Origin: Cyrtodaria siliqua
Lineage: Eukaryota > Mollusca > Bivalvia > Adapedonta > Hiatellidae
Assembly (NCBI GenBank): GCA_037043455.1
Contig: JAWPHD010010256.1
Location: 31,560 to 95,559 of the forward strand
DNA: 64,000 nucleotides
Reading direction: 5' to 3'
Positions 1 through 12,384 of the stretch are shown here, piece after piece. The first letter of the stretch is position 1, and every line of letters begins with the position of its first letter. Below the pieces are notes generated by a model that was not told the origin of the DNA, ran no database searches, and was given only the letters and a program-made list of their open reading frames with translations. A program made the translations under genes and the position numbers.

Positions 1-2955
1 GTCCCATATCAATATCACTTATAGTTTTCAATAAGTAGTCGCTACAAACTTGTATTTTGATAATCTATTTTTAGCTATGGTGGCCATCTTGAATTTCCGG
101 CCGACCTGAAATTTCCGGCCGACCTGAAATTTTGCTAGGATCAATTAGACATCAAGAGCAACATTCCTGTGAAGTTTCATGGAAATCCGTCGAGAGTAGT
201 TTCAGAGGAGTAGTCGCTACAAGTTTTGACTAAATAACTCTTTATGTAAACAAAGATGGCCGCTGATCGTTTTAGAAAAAGTCCCATTCATGTGAAGTTT
301 CATGAAAATCCGTTGAGTAGTTACAGAGGAGGTCGCTACAAGTTTTTACTAGATAACTCCATGTAAACAAAGATGGCCGCTGACAGCCATGTTTAACATC
401 GAATCAAAACGATTTTCGACAAGGACCAACGTCATGTCATGCTGATCATTTTAGAAAAAGTCCCATATCAATATCACTTATAGTTTTTAAGAAATAGTCA
501 CTACAAATTTGTTTTTTGAAAAGCTATTTTTAGCCAAGGCGGCCATCTTGAATTTCCGGCCGACCTGAAGTTTTGCTAGGATCAATTAGAAATCAAGAGC
601 AACATTCCTGTGAAATTTCATGAAAATCCATGTAGTTTCAGAGGAGTAGTCGCTACAAGTTTTCATTATATAACTCTATGTAAACAAAGATGGCTGCTGG
701 CGGCCATGTTTAACGTCGTATCAAAATAATTTTCTTTATAGTTAGGGTAATTTATAAATGGGAGGGTAATTTATAAATGGGTAATTTATAAATGCTATAT
801 AAAATAGTATAGTAAAATACATACAAATTTTCATATTATCTGTCAATTTCATTAAATTGCGACAAAGTTTATGCTTTTATTCAACGTTCATATTTTTGTC
901 TTAAAATCAAACATACCGCCGTTACAAACACAATTATTGTATCCATTTACTGGATTTTTTAATTTTAGGTTCATCTCTACAACAATAGATACATATAGGC
1001 CTAAAATCTTAAAATTGCTGACAACTAAAACAAGAGGTCAATGACCTTGAAGCTCTACCGATTGATTTTGATTTCAGGAAGTAGTCGCTACAAACTGGTT
1101 TTTTGAAAATCTATTTTTAGCTGTGGTGGCCATCTTGAATTTCCGGCCGACCTGAAATTTTGCCAGGATCAATAAGACATCAAGAGCAACATTCCTGTGA
1201 AGTTTCATGAAAATCCGTCAAGTAGTTTCAGAGGAGTAGTCGCTACAAGTATTCATTATATAACTTTATGTAAACAAAGATGGCCACTGACAGCCATGTT
1301 TAACATTGAATCAAAATAATGTTCGACTCGGATAACCATCATGTCATGCTGATCATTTTAGAAAAAGTCCCATATCAATATCTCTTATAGTTTTCAAGAA
1401 GTAGTCGCTACAAACTTATTTTTTAAAAATCTATTTTTAGCCATGGTGGCCATCTTGAATTTCCGGCCGACCTGAAATTTTGCTAAGATCAATTAGACAT
1501 CAAGAGCAACATTCGTGTGAAGTTTCATGAAAATCTGTCAAGTAGTTTCAAAGAGTAGTCGCTACAAGTTATCATTATATAACTCTATGTAAACAAACAT
1601 GGCCACTGGCAGCCATGTTTAACGTCGAATCAAAATAATGTTCGACTTGAATAACCATCATGTCATGCTGATCATTTTAGAAAAAGTCCCATATCAATAT
1701 CACTTATAGTTTTCAAGAAGTAGTCGCTACAAACTTGTCTTTTGAAAATCTATTTTTAGCCATGGTGGCCATCTTGAATTTCCGGCCGACCTGAAATTTT
1801 GCAAGGATCAATTAGACATCAAGAGCAACATTCGTGTGAAGTTTCATGAAAATCCGTCAAGTTTTTTCAGAGGAGTAGTCGCTACAAGTTTTCATTATAT
1901 AACTCTATGTAAACAAAGATGGCCACTGGCAGCCATGTTTAACGTCGAATAAAAATTATGTTCAACTCGGATAACCATCATGTCATGCTGATAAATTTAG
2001 AAAAAGTCCCATATCAATATCTCTTATAGTTTTCAAGAAGTAGTCGCTACAAACTTATTTTTTAAAAATCTATTTTTAGCCGTGGCGGCCATCTTGAATT
2101 TCCGGCCGACCTGAAATTTTGCTAGGATCAATTAGACATCAAGAGCAACATTCCTGTGAATTTCATGAAAATCCGTCAAGTAGTTTCAGAGGAGTAGTCG
2201 CTACAAGTTTTCATTATATAACTCTATGTAAACAAAGATGGCAGCTGGCAGCCATGTTTAATGTCGAATCAAAACGATTTTCGACAAGGACCAACATCAT
2301 GTCATGCTGATCATTTTAGAAAAAGTCCCATATCAATATCTCTTATAGTTTTCAAGAAGTAGTCGCTACAAACTTATTTTTTAAAAATCTATTTTTAGCC
2401 GTGGCGGCCATCTTGAATTTCCGGCCGACCTGAAATTTTGCTAGGATCAATTAGACATCAAGAGCAACATTCCTGTGAAGTTTCATGAAAATCCGTCAAG
2501 TAGTTTCAGAGGAGTAGTCGCTACAAGTTTTCATTATATAACTCTATGTAAACAAAGATGGCCGCTGGCAGCCATGTTTAACGTCGAATCAAAACGATTT
2601 TCGACAAGGACCAACATCATGTCATGCTGATCATTTTAGAAAAAGTCCCATAGCAATATCCCTTACGAGTTTTCAAGAAGTAGTCGCTACAAACTTGTTT
2701 TTTAAAAACCTATTTTTAGATTTGGCGGCCATCTTGGATTTCACATCTACATGAATTTTTGCTAGGATCAACTAGACTTCATGGGCAACATTTCTGTAAA
2801 GTTTCATGAAAATCCATTCAGTAGTTTCAGAGGAGTAGTCGCTACAAAAAAAAGTTAACGGACGGACGGACGGACAGACGGACGGACAGACGGACGGACG
2901 ACGGACACCGCACCACGGCATAAGCTCTGCTGATCTCTGATCAGTAGAGCTAAAA
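1..2955. repeat. ~319-bp tandem satellite-like array
   Basis: A unit of about 319 bp recurs head to tail. The phrase aaaaagtcccata starts near 463, 1366, 1686, 2004, 2323 and 2642, and the window opens inside a unit. Each unit has the core tagtcgctacaa, a ggccatcttgaatttccggc block and a gtttcatgaaaatcc block. The units are non-coding; short ORFs inside them are chance. The array is broken at 735-1075 and ends in a GACG microsatellite and a hairpin. A partial copy lies at 18140-18690, so this is a dispersed family. Confidence 0.9.
735..1075. other. Unrelated AT-rich block inside the array
   Basis: This stretch does not match the 319-bp unit. It starts with three short copies of ggtaatttataaatg (about 743-795) and continues as AT-rich sequence without an ORF. 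A related phrase, ggaaatttataaatcc, occurs just beyond the array near 2980, so the block may be an insertion or older flanking DNA caught in the array. No gene is seen. Confidence 0.5.
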
Positions 2956-2958
2956 AGT
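2848..2958. repeat. Array terminus: GACG microsatellite plus hairpin
   Basis: The array ends in a run of gacg/gaca tetranucleotides (about 2858-2908), then gcaccacggcataagctctg, then a near-perfect hairpin whose arms are agctctgctgatc and gatcagtagagct, then aaaa. The same tail ends the partial copy near 18490-18560. A hairpin close to CTAA resembles the 3' end of a Helitron, but no TC 5' end is visible, so class is undecided. Confidence 0.6.
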
Positions 2959-3534
2959 ACAGCGAACCGCGTAGTGAAATCGGAAATTTATAAATCCACC
3001 AGTTTTAAATGACAGTTTCACATAATTAAATCATGTAGTCTTAATTACATTCACTTTGGTTGTAGAAAGAAATCTTAAACAAAAGTGTTACGTAATAAGT
3101 TGAACCTTTAGTATGTGTTGTATTATTTTTTTATATGTTATATATCTTAAATTGAAGGCAATTTATCGCCACAAAAAAAGGCACCACAATACAGGCAGTG
3201 ATTCATTTTGCTCTGCGTCCCGCGTCCTAGACGCACGTTTTTTTCTGAGGACGCATCATTCTTAAACATGTGCGTCCCAAGGACGCATTGCTAAAAAATT
3301 CCAAATTTCAAAAATTCCAAATTTTACAGGTGGTAAATAAATGATTTCGATGTGCGGCGATAACAAATATAACTCGACACCGGTTTGTAAAGTAGAACGC
3401 ACTATCACCGGTCACGTGACTATCGTCGCACTGACAATGTAGTACGCGTATTCTGATTGGGTAAAATATATTTCTCATCCAATCAGTAACGGCGTTTTAT
3501 TAACTGTTGGTGTTCGCTTGTATGGAAGTCCCGG

Positions 3535-4148
3535 ATGATAAACAAAATATGCCACAAACAAAAAATGCCACCGAAAAAAGTTATCAAAATTGACCCACAA
3601 CAGTTTAAATTAACATCCTTTATGAGAACTACCTCGGCTAAAGAACCAAAAAATAATAATCCAAGCGTAGACTCGAACAATAACGATGAGTCTGAAGGTA
3701 ATTTTGAAAAGAAAAAAGATCGCAAATTTCAGACCAAGTGGCTTGGTCTCTACTCTTGGTTATGCTATGTACCCAGAGAAAAGGGCGCTGAAGACTTCAT
3801 GTTCTGTTCAGTTTGTACTGACAATAACAAGGTAAATGGTATGACAAAGTTAGCAAAAAGTCAAAACTTTCAGCAAACTCTTACACGACATATCAATTTG
3901 ACAGATCATAAGCTGTGTATGGAAGCTCCATAAAATTATTACGTGAAAACATGGCTCAGTGTCAAAATAAAAATGAATCCAGACAAGATAAAGCTATGAA
4001 GGTCTTACTTAAATGCATTCACTGGATTTCTTCTGAGAACTTACCAATATCTAAATTCAAGTCTTTGATAGATCTGCTTCATGATCTCGACCTTCCTGAC
4101 ATATCAATACTAAAGCAAAGTTCAGAACAAGGTCTTGACCAAATTTAG
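3535..4148 (+). pseudogene. ZNF862/C17orf113-like TTF-type zinc-finger protein, truncated
   Basis: The first ORF (3535-3933) has a basic N terminus, a disordered Asn/Ser stretch and then the pattern KWL..YSWLCY....... FCSVC followed by T.HINLTDHK, which I recognise as the TTF/BED-like zinc finger of ZNF862-like hAT-derived proteins. A second ORF (3915-4148) in another frame continues with KAMKVLLKCIHWISSENLP, typical of the segment after that finger. A frameshift near 3925 separates the two, and the RNase-H-like transposase core is missing. It sits inside the inverted-repeat element at 3196-4738. The role of an intact relative would be DNA binding and transposition; this copy is dead. Confidence 0.65.
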
Positions 4149-4315
4149 AAACAGGTTAACTGTAGGAAAGCAAGACAAGCTGATGAGGGAGGGTGAAGCT
4201 TTGTGAATTCTCTAGAAGTGAATTTGTTCAGAAAGCTCTCCTTGTTTGGAGAAAGAACAAGGAGAGAAGGTTATACACCTTAAATGCAGTATAAATGCCA
4301 ACCATTGCACATTGT

Positions 4316-4447
4316 TTGAATAGCCCCAATTGTGAACACTCTAGTCAGCCCCACTTGTGAACACTCTAGTCAGCCCAATTGTGAACACACTAGTCAGCCC
4401 AATTGTGAACACCCTAGTCAGCCCCAATTGTGAACACACACACTAGT
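4316..4447. repeat. ~25-bp minisatellite
   Basis: About five tandem copies of a unit resembling ccccaattgtgaacactctagt. It lies between the broken ZNF862-like ORF and the right end of the host element. No coding signal is seen from here to 4738. Confidence 0.8.
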
Positions 4448-5111
4448 CTATGACAAATTCAATAACGTGTTTAAGATGTTAAAAGTTTGTTGTTTAAGAT
4501 GTTAAAAGTTTGTTGTTAAAAGTAAAACAAATAAAGCTTTAACTTTATGCAATGCTATTTCTGTTCTTAACTTTAAATCTGCATAAATAAGTCCCTGGGA
4601 TATTATGTTATATAGATTAATTGTAACAAATTTTACATAGAAAAAATCCTGGGACCCATTGTTTTTAGTTTGGACCCATTGTTTCAAAATATGTGAGTCC
4701 CAGGGACTCATTAATGCAGATTTCAAAATGAATCACTGTACAGGTGTGCAACTTACCATGTATGCAAAACATGCAATTATAAAAAACACAAGGTGGACAA
4801 ATGTATTCATAGTTTTTAGAAAGAAACAATATTTAATACACACACGCAAACAAATGAATAAATAAAATTGTATTTTAAGTTTAGTTAACACATTACATGA
4901 GGTTACATTGTGACTATTTTATCGCCAAGTCAAAAGCACATTTGATACTATATGTATCTATTGACCTGACCCTTTTTTTAAACATTGAATGCGTAGCAAA
5001 AAGAATACATGTACAGCATACATGTACAGTAAATAAGATTTAAGCTGGATTGGAAAGCAATCACCTTTGTATTGTGTATTTTCTCGAATTAACAAGACGT
5101 TTTTTCTTCAG

Positions 5112-5394
5112 ATATCCAGCAAATCCAAGACGCCATTTTGCCTGGACCATTCGCAACGGTGGCACCGTGCGTGTTAGGCGAGCGTTTATCGTGGAAATGT
5201 AATGGACCTGTACAAGACAGTCGACGTACGAACACGATTACAAGTCGAATTTGACGGCGAAAGTGGGGAAGATTTAGGAGGGCTGCCGAAAGATTTGTTT
5301 TCATGTTTTTGGGAGAAGGCACTAGAAGAATTTTTCAGTGGATACATAGTGATTAAGGATCTGATCAGTACCCGACGAGGAAACATATGGACAG
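5112..5394 (+). pseudogene. HECT ubiquitin-ligase exon, copy A
   Basis: The exon follows a polypyrimidine tract and TTCAG and ends at a GTAGGA donor. In one frame it reads VRVRRAFIVE, then after a one-base slip MDLYKTVDV and LQVEFDGESGEDLGGLPKDL, the classic start of a HECT N-lobe (ValxPhe-x-Gly-Glu-x-Gly-x-Asp-x-Gly-Gly). The last ~20 codons (GYIVIKDL...) do not look like HECT. The slip near 5200 marks it as decayed, or as holding an assembly error. A second, nearly identical copy of about 110 bp lies at 7245-7355. Intact relatives transfer ubiquitin to substrates. Confidence 0.7.
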
Positions 5395-6793
5395 GTAGGA
5401 ATACTTTAAAACTAAACCACTTGTCCATCCATTGTAAATCACTTGATTAAAATCTGTGCAAATCAGGCGACAGAACAGGAAGTTGTTTTTGCTGATCCGT
5501 TGAAGGAAAAAGTTCTGTATTTGGAGGGAAACAAAAAGTTCACATATGTATCGCGATTGCCAAACCTTCATGGACTTTGTTCATGACATGCTAGAATTAT
5601 AACCTTAATCCAAGTTATTAAACTATAAAAGCCTGCAATCGTCGCTTGGAGAGAAATCGGGAGAGGCAAGCTGAACTAAAACGGAAACGTAACCTGTGGA
5701 GAAATCATCAGATAGTATTATGCAAAGACAACTGAATATTACAAGGTTGTGCACAAACTTTAAAAATGATAAATGTTGCCTTATAAAGAAGAATGAATTA
5801 AATGATAATATGAATTATTAAAATGGTTTAATTAATATTTATGGATCTTTTTATATATAACATAATTTTGTTATAAAAGGAATGACTTGTTCTGTTCTGT
5901 ATTTCATTATTAAAAGTCCATGGTATTCCACTCTTTTTCAAAGAAAAGCTTGGAAAACGATGGATTTTTCTTAAAGTTCTATCTTGACACAATAAAAGTA
6001 ACTTCCAAGCTTTTCCATGGTTTTTCCACGCGTTAAAATACACAAAAGAAATATAAAAAGATCGGACAGGGAAAGTAGCATTCAAGGAGGACAGTCAACC
6101 TTTTCTCAGCAGAGGTATTTTAAACAATAAATTCCATTCAATTCCAAGCTTTTTCCAAGCAGAAAAACCTTGGATTTCGATGGAATAAAAATCCAAGCTT
6201 TTCCATGCTATTCTCACAAAAAATCTTTGAAATGTCATGGAATTCCTAAGAATAATGGATCCTTGGATAGTCCTTGAATTTTATAGTTAAATCAAAATAT
6301 TCTAGTCAAAGGACATGTATAATTGTACAAAGAAGAGAATTTTGTGTTGAACTAGTGTCCAATATCAAAATATTCTAGTCTCATTATATAAATGGTCATG
6401 TGTTATCTTTTTCGATGTAACTTTACAATTACACCTTCACAAATACATATAGTTTCTTTTTTTTTCTTTTTTTCCCTTCCTCTGTCTGTGGAACTTTTTC
6501 AGAAAAAATTCTGAGAACCAAAAACAACAAAAACTCTGACCTTAATAGACACATGATATGTCTAGTACAGTAATTCTACCAATTAATAAAAAAGTTCATA
6601 TGCAAATGAAGTGGGTGGAGCTAAGAGCAAGCATCAAAACTATATACTGGCTACACATTTTAGTTTGTATCAACCTCCATTTACTATAATATATTCTTAT
6701 AACCAAGAACTACCTTTTTAATAGTTATTAAATTTATTGTTCACCGTCATGTTTGTTTTTAATGAATCGTGATTTGAATTTCTATGCTTCCAG
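5395..6793. other. Intron-like AT-rich stretch with palindromic words
   Basis: No gene is seen. Around 5900-6290 ccatgg, aagctttt and ttggat words recur on both strands, as in a decayed foldback element. A short open stretch near 5636-5700 (RRLERNRERQAELKRKR) resembles the basic coiled coil at 6794-6934 and may be an old exon copy. A ~105-bp dispersed repeat ends it. Confidence 0.45.
6587..6695. repeat. Dispersed ~105-bp repeat, copy 1
   Basis: The block from attaataaaaaagttcatatg to cctccatttacta recurs at about 28070-28174 with few differences. No ORF runs through it. Its second copy abuts the end of the pogo-like transposase relic, so it may be a short non-autonomous element or a piece of one. 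Confidence 0.75.
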
Positions 6794-6934
6794 GCTAAAC
6801 GAACAAAAGCTGAGGAGAGCGAGATTAGGCGGAAGCGGGAAAAGGAAAGACAAAGAGTTCTCTTGGAACAATCACAAAACCTGTTGATGCCAAGCACAGA
6901 TATTGGGGCCAAACTGGACCTAATACTGAATAAG
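6794..6934 (+). CDS. Basic coiled-coil exon, probably of the HECT gene
   Basis: An open 47-codon exon sits between CTTCCAG and a GTATAA donor. It encodes a strongly charged helix (AKRTKAEESEIRRKREKER) and then LLEQSQNLLMPSTDIGAKLDLILNK. The sequence is uninterrupted and phase 0 at both ends. It lies 310 bp upstream of HECT copy B in the same direction, so the simplest reading is the linker exon before a HECT domain. I do not recognise a named family from it alone. Confidence 0.55.
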
Positions 6935-7244
6935 GTATAACCCAGTTAAAGTGACCCATTTTCGTTTTATGTCTGCAGTGTTTTATCTACCCCTGCGTCA
7001 TGCGTCAGATACGCATACCTTTTTGATTTCGCACAAAAATTGTCACGTACATTGAAGCTGACAAAAAAGGAGCCAGAAAATAAACACGTAGTGGTCAAGT
7101 GATTCTCACAAACTATATTTTATATGAGCGCACTTACGCAATGAAACATTGGCTCAACTGTATGCCTTGTCCAATCACATAATGTTGTTCCAAGATATTG
7201 TCAGCGTTTGACTGAAAATGGCCTCCTAGGCAAAATGGACTCAA

Positions 7245-8191
7245 AACACGATTACAAGTCGAATTTGACAGCGAAAGTGGGGAAGATTTAGGAGGGCTTA
7301 GAAAAGATTTGTTTTCATGTTTTTGGGAGAAGGCACTAGAAGATTTTTTCAGTGGAGAGAACTCTTAGATACCTTTTTTGTCTCCCTCCAACAGAGACAA
7401 AGCAATCACGATATTCCCGACGCTCGGAAGGATTCTTGAGCACATGGTGTGCCTCGTCGGTCACCTGCCTCCCAAGCTCTGTAGAAGTGCCATCTTAGCC
7501 ATGTCTGATTTTGACTATGTTCCGGATGAGGAACTATTGCTTGACGATTTCTTTCGATATTTGCCGGTTTCCCAGACATTCATTCCTCTTAAAGGAGTGT
7601 CTGCAGTCTGCAGTCTGGAACATGGTCAGAAAACTAAGGCAGATGCATTATCTTCTACGAAGAGCACAAAATGACCGTCAACCCATCCCCAGCAAACTTA
7701 AGAAGAAACCTACTGAATGCTGCACAAGTTGAACTCTTGGACAATTCCGCATCATTTTTAGGACTGATGAAGCAGGAATTAGTACCTTTGTGAAGAGCAA
7801 GTTTTTTATGAAGATGAATCCCGTCAAAATAGGCCAACTGTTCGACCCCACACCAGAAAAGGTCGCCGACTTAGTAGAGGAGATGTTCCAGCAGGAGACC
7901 CTTAGCATGTTGGAGGTCGTTATAACCAGTTACTTAAGCTCGTTGATACGAGAAATGGATAGTGGGTGTTTGACACATTTTCTTGTATGGGTGACAGGAT
8001 CCCCCGTCATGCCAAAGACTTTTAACTCTGGCATTCAACTCGTCCTTTGGCATCGCGAGAGCTCCAGTCGCCCATACATGCGGGAACGTGCTTAAACTAC
8101 CCACTAGCTATTTAACACATATCAAGTGTTTAAGTGAGAACTCACGCTTGCCATATATTCAGACGCCGCTTTAGACATGACTCTGTTGTAA
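7245..8191 (+). pseudogene. HECT-domain E3 ubiquitin ligase, copy B, decayed
   Basis: A nearly complete HECT domain can be followed through shifting frames. The N-lobe start is at 7245-7355 (LQVEFD-like, then a stop in FFSGENS*). Next comes SNRDKAITIFPTLGRILEH (7378-7440), LPPKLCRSAILAM and DDFFRYL, then FDPTPEKVADLVEEMF (7840-7890), LTHFLVWVTGS, and the catalytic region PVAHTCGNVLKLPTSY near 8060-8120, which keeps the active-site Cys. The C terminus LAIYSDAALDMTLL ends at TAA 8189-8191. At least three frameshifts and stops break it. The best match in memory is the G2E3-like HECT group expanded in invertebrates. The segments are contiguous, so this copy has lost introns or lacked them. Confidence 0.75.
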
Positions 8192-8396
8192 TTCGATTTG
8201 AATTCAAAGAAACCGTGCTAATCTCAGAAATTACTAGGACTCTTGTGTATCGGTAACTGAACATACGTTAATGAATTAAGAGTTTCGACTCTCCAGTTTG
8301 GCCTGATTGTCTGGTTGGTTTACGCCGGTTATGAGATTATCATGTTTCTTTGAATTACAACACAATAGTTGGATTCTTAAAATACGTACGTATATA
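8192..8396. other. Non-coding spacer after the HECT relic
   Basis: AT-rich sequence without an ORF, repeat unit or splice signal that I can support. Confidence 0.4.
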
Positions 8397-8398
8397 TA

Positions 8399-8644
8399 CT
8401 ACTCAAAATTTGTTAAGGATCATTCTTTTGTTGTCTAAATTTTTTGCTGAAATAAATAGCATTATTTTTATTTTACCTGAAATTAATTAGGGCAGGGTAT
8501 GGTCATATGAGATGCACGCAATATTGAATTGATTTGTCCCATGCAATTGTTAAAGTATCAATGAAATTAATATTGTTATTGAGAATTTATTTCTAATACA
8601 ATTACATGAAAGAATAAAAGTGATCCTTAAGAAATTTTGAGTAG
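8399..8644. mobile_element. 246-bp MITE with ~38-bp inverted ends and TA target site
   Basis: The left end, ctactcaaaatttgttaagg, is matched by the complement at the right end (ccttaagaaattttgagtag), and the match extends about 38 bp with few mismatches. A TA dinucleotide flanks each side (8397-8398 and 8645-8646). There is no ORF. TA sites are typical of Tc1/mariner relatives, so this is probably a non-autonomous member of that group. Confidence 0.8.
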
Positions 8645-8962
8645 TATATAATATTCTTGTGTTTAATATGTTTAAAAACAGTGTAAATATGCTAAAAAAA
8701 TTGGCAGTTTTTGGTGGGATAGCTACGTTAACAGTATATCATTTAGATATATCTCTATTTATTTAATAAATCGTTTAGATCTGCATGATTTTGGATACTC
8801 CAAATATATAACTTATATACATTGTCGTTATATAATATGTATAGAAACAATGTAAATATTGACCATGATTCAACTGCCAAAATTTATGTTGGTTTCGCGT
8901 GTTAAAGCGAAATGCAAAATGCAATAAAAGTTGATATGTGAGTTATGTGACAAATAGAACAG

Positions 8963-9141
8963 AAGTAGATACATAGAGGGCTTGCAATCGTTCTCAGTCA
9001 TTATTGAATTTATTTAACTCTTAGCAAAATGATTAAATGATTAAATGCTCGGCAACAGCCTCAGCCTCGCATTATATCATTTTGCCAACTCGTTTAATAA
9101 ATTCAATGAGCAATCATGTAAGATCCTCTATGTATTTACTT
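8963..9141. repeat. Foldback element with ~65-bp arms
   Basis: The segment starting aagtagatacatagaggg (about 8963-9034) is the inverted copy of 9076-9141 (attttgccaactcg... to ...ctatgtatttact). The loop is about 40 bp. Arms share an aaattcaatga/tcattattgaattt core. No coding capacity; it looks like a small foldback or MITE. Confidence 0.65.
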
Positions 9142-9940
9142 TTCATGCATTTGTGTTTATTTATCTTTGTAAATACTCTGCAGATAGCAAATATTAAAGA
9201 GACAAACGGCAATCTTGAAATATTCTCAAGCCCCTCGATTTATTAGACCATTAATGATCCTTTGGACTTTAAAACTACTTGAATATATATATATATATAT
9301 TTTTTATATCTTTTTAAATATTTTTTGGAGCTTTACATCTGTTTCTTAGTCTACCTTAGCTTAAACTATGTTATTGGTGCAATACAATTAGCAATTAATA
9401 AAATGTTAAAGCCCATTTTACCTTAAACTGGGTTTAATTATTATTTATTGTTATTAATGATTTGCAAATATACAAAGTAGAAAACTCACAGGACACCGCG
9501 AAAATATCAACATTGCCTTTGTACCTTTAATACTATATGATATTATACATTGAATGATCTGGTGGCAATCTGTGGATGCTAAAAGACAAAAACATCATAC
9601 CGTTAATTATTTTACGTTTTTTCATTCAATGTGCAGGTTTAATTTTTATTTATGATTTAAAGGTACATCAAGATTTTTCTAGAAATTTTTAAATTATAAA
9701 TTGTTCCAGTTCATGATAAAACATTTACATCAATCAAATACGATGTTAGAACCATTTTTGTCTAAACTTTCAAACACCATATAGCTAGAGAAACTGGACT
9801 TAAAATGTTGAAATTAACCCCGGTACGTCACCTGGGATAGCACGTATTACTGTGCAGAATGAATGTAAAATAGAAAATATTAATATCTTTCAATTTTAAG
9901 TCGGACACCTAGACCCCCATAAAAGCCTGATGTACTCCCT
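9142..9940. other. AT-rich non-coding spacer
   Basis: It contains a short AT dinucleotide run near 9283-9300 and otherwise nothing recognised. It ends at the TTAA target site of the first piggyBac element. Confidence 0.4.
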
Positions 9941-11263
9941 TTAACCCATTTCATGCGGGATACGAATCCATTCGTACTTACCCATTTCATTCGGGATACG
10001 AATATATTCGTATGTCGTGACAGTTATTGACCTGCCTTTGTTTTCCATGTGGAAAAAGCGTCTAATACGTCATGACTTTGTGGGTACTCTTCAGGAAGAA
10101 GGAAGGGTGAGCATGCGCAGTAAATAAAAATTTGTCCGGGGATTTCAAAGACGAGGAAGTGAAATAAAATTGGTTTTTCTGAACGATTTTTGCGTGATTT
10201 TTTTCAAATTTTGAAAGGAATCGAATCGAGATGGATGATAGATCGGACATAGCGAGTGAAGGAAGCGACATTGATGTGGGATCTGATGATGAATTGTACT
10301 TCACGGATGAGGAAAACGAAGTTTTGGACGATGTTTTAGCGAGAGAAAACCATCAGGAACAAAGTAATTTAGATAGACAAGGTATGGAGCATTTTTTTGC
10401 GGATTCTGACTCAGATGATGAAGATGTTTGGTTTCAGGGAGATTGGGTTAGGGAAGACTTCCATCCACGCCATCTCAACCATATTTAGATCATTGGGGAG
10501 CAAATTTCCAGCACCCTGAAGAAGCAATGCCACATCATTACTTCAACATGATTTGGGAAGATGATCTTTGGGGGAGGTTGGTTACCGAGACAAACCGATA
10601 TGCGGAGCAAGAACGCACGCAGAACCCCCCACCCCCATTTGCACCAAATTGGACACCAGTAGATGTACCTACAATGAAGGCATTTATTGGCTTGTGTTTC
10701 AGCATGGGTATACTGCGTTTGCCATCCAGAAATGATTATTGGCGCGTCAAGCCAATCAAGCCAATCAAGTGGGGAATAAAAGTTTGGATGCTGGCTGAGA
10801 GTGACACAGGGTATGTCCACAACTTCCAGGTTTACACCGGAAAGGAAGCAGATGGCCAGGATCATCTTCATCATGGTATGACACACCGGGTGGTGACAGA
10901 CCTCATCCAACATCTGCAGAACAAAAATGTACGACTTTGCTTCGACAACTTTTATACAAGTCGGGGCCCCTACTGAAAGAGCTTTGGATGCGAGGTGTGA
11001 ATGCTTGCGGGACTGTCAGATCTAACCGCAAAGGCCTCCCTACAGCACTGTTGCCGAAAAACATCCGACTTTAGAAGCATCAGTACCAACTTGCCCAGGA
11101 AAATGAGCTGTCATTTTGTGTGTGGATGGACACGAAGGCCGTTTTGTTCATGTCAAACAATCATGATCCTCAGGCAATATCGACAGTCAACCGTCGCTCT
11201 GGTCATGCAAGGCAGCAGCAAGTTCAAGTCCCATCTATGATAACAGATTATCAGAAAAACATG

Positions 11264-11715
11264 AACGTCTCACACCACAATTAATTTTCCATAGGGTCCC
11301 ATTGTAATGTTTTTGTTCGTGGCATAGAGATAAAAAAGATTTTGCAACATGTATTTATGCTTAAATTCTTCATTGATCCAACATCTGCATGCTATTAACT
11401 TTTAACGAATATTTACCAGATTGAACTTTTTTTAATTTCATGTTTGCGTGACACCTATCAACATTTAGACAAAAATACAACCCCGTGGAGATTAGACCCA
11501 TGATGTGTAAAATGAGGCAGAATTAGCTAGAAATCTTATATCAACATGCATTTTTCTGGGATCTCTTCCTAAAATGCTGTAGATTTAGAACCTGGTAAAG
11601 ATAAATCAATGTATCCTGTAAAATGTAGAAAAGCGAACTTGTTTTTTTTATCTACCTCCTTCATCTGTAGGGCAGGAGTATTCAAGGGAGATAATAGTGG
11701 TGCGAGTCCTTAAGG
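11264..11715. repeat. Left 452-bp direct repeat
   Basis: It starts aacgtctcacaccacaatta and ends gcgagtccttaagg. It differs from the right copy by very few substitutions and one T in a poly-T run, suggesting a recent insertion. Confidence 0.9.
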
Positions 11716-12384
11716 TCATTTTTTTTTCTAATGATCACCTCAATAATAATTGAACATGTATACAAATCAATTACACGCTGAAAAGTGCTAAAAGTTTGAT
11801 TCCATGTTTATTGCTTTTCAAATTATTCAAGTTTTAGTGACCTAGGGTATTGGGTCGAAATTCAGGCCGAGCACCTTTAATATTTTGAAAATCTACAGTA
11901 GTGATAAGTATTTTGCATTTTCCTGGTCATTTGTGCTCAGCTATGTCTGAAACTTTTAAATATACATGAAAAGGCATCTCTACATCTGAATATAGCATAA
12001 AAATGAACTTCAAGAAATGATTATTGAGAAATATGCTGAAAATAATAAACTCAAACTAAGGGTTACCCGTCAAAATTTTGATTTTCCAGGAAAAGTAACA
12101 GTCTCTCGCTTTAATTTTGACATTTTTTCAAAGTAGTCTGTCTTCATTGATATGTGTGTTTGTTTTACAAGCCAATAGCTGTAAAATAAAGCTAAAATTA
12201 TGCTTATACATGTATTGGTTTTGAAAATATAGTTAATTTTTAGTTAAACATGGTATCAAGTAAAATTTCTGCTAATTCCTGCAATATGAAGATAACTTGA
12301 AGTAACTATACATACACAGACGGGATTTCTGAATAACCGTGTTAACTGTGTCCTAACATGTCTGAAACGTTCACGGATACACAA

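Larger units (their letters stand above)
3196..4738. mobile_element. hAT-like DNA transposon, internally deleted, 6-bp target duplication
   Basis: The ends are a 15-bp perfect inverted repeat: CAGTGATTCATTTTG at 3196-3210 and its complement at 4724-4738. Both sides are flanked by TACAGG (3190-3195 and 4739-4744), a 6-bp target-site duplication. Just inside the left end are repeated gcgtcc/gacgca words; inside the right end is a cccaggga palindrome. The cargo is a ZNF862-type ORF relic. At 1.54 kb it is too short for a complete hAT transposase, so it is a deletion derivative. The 6-bp duplication is unlike the 8 bp of classical hAT, so superfamily is tentative. Confidence 0.75.
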
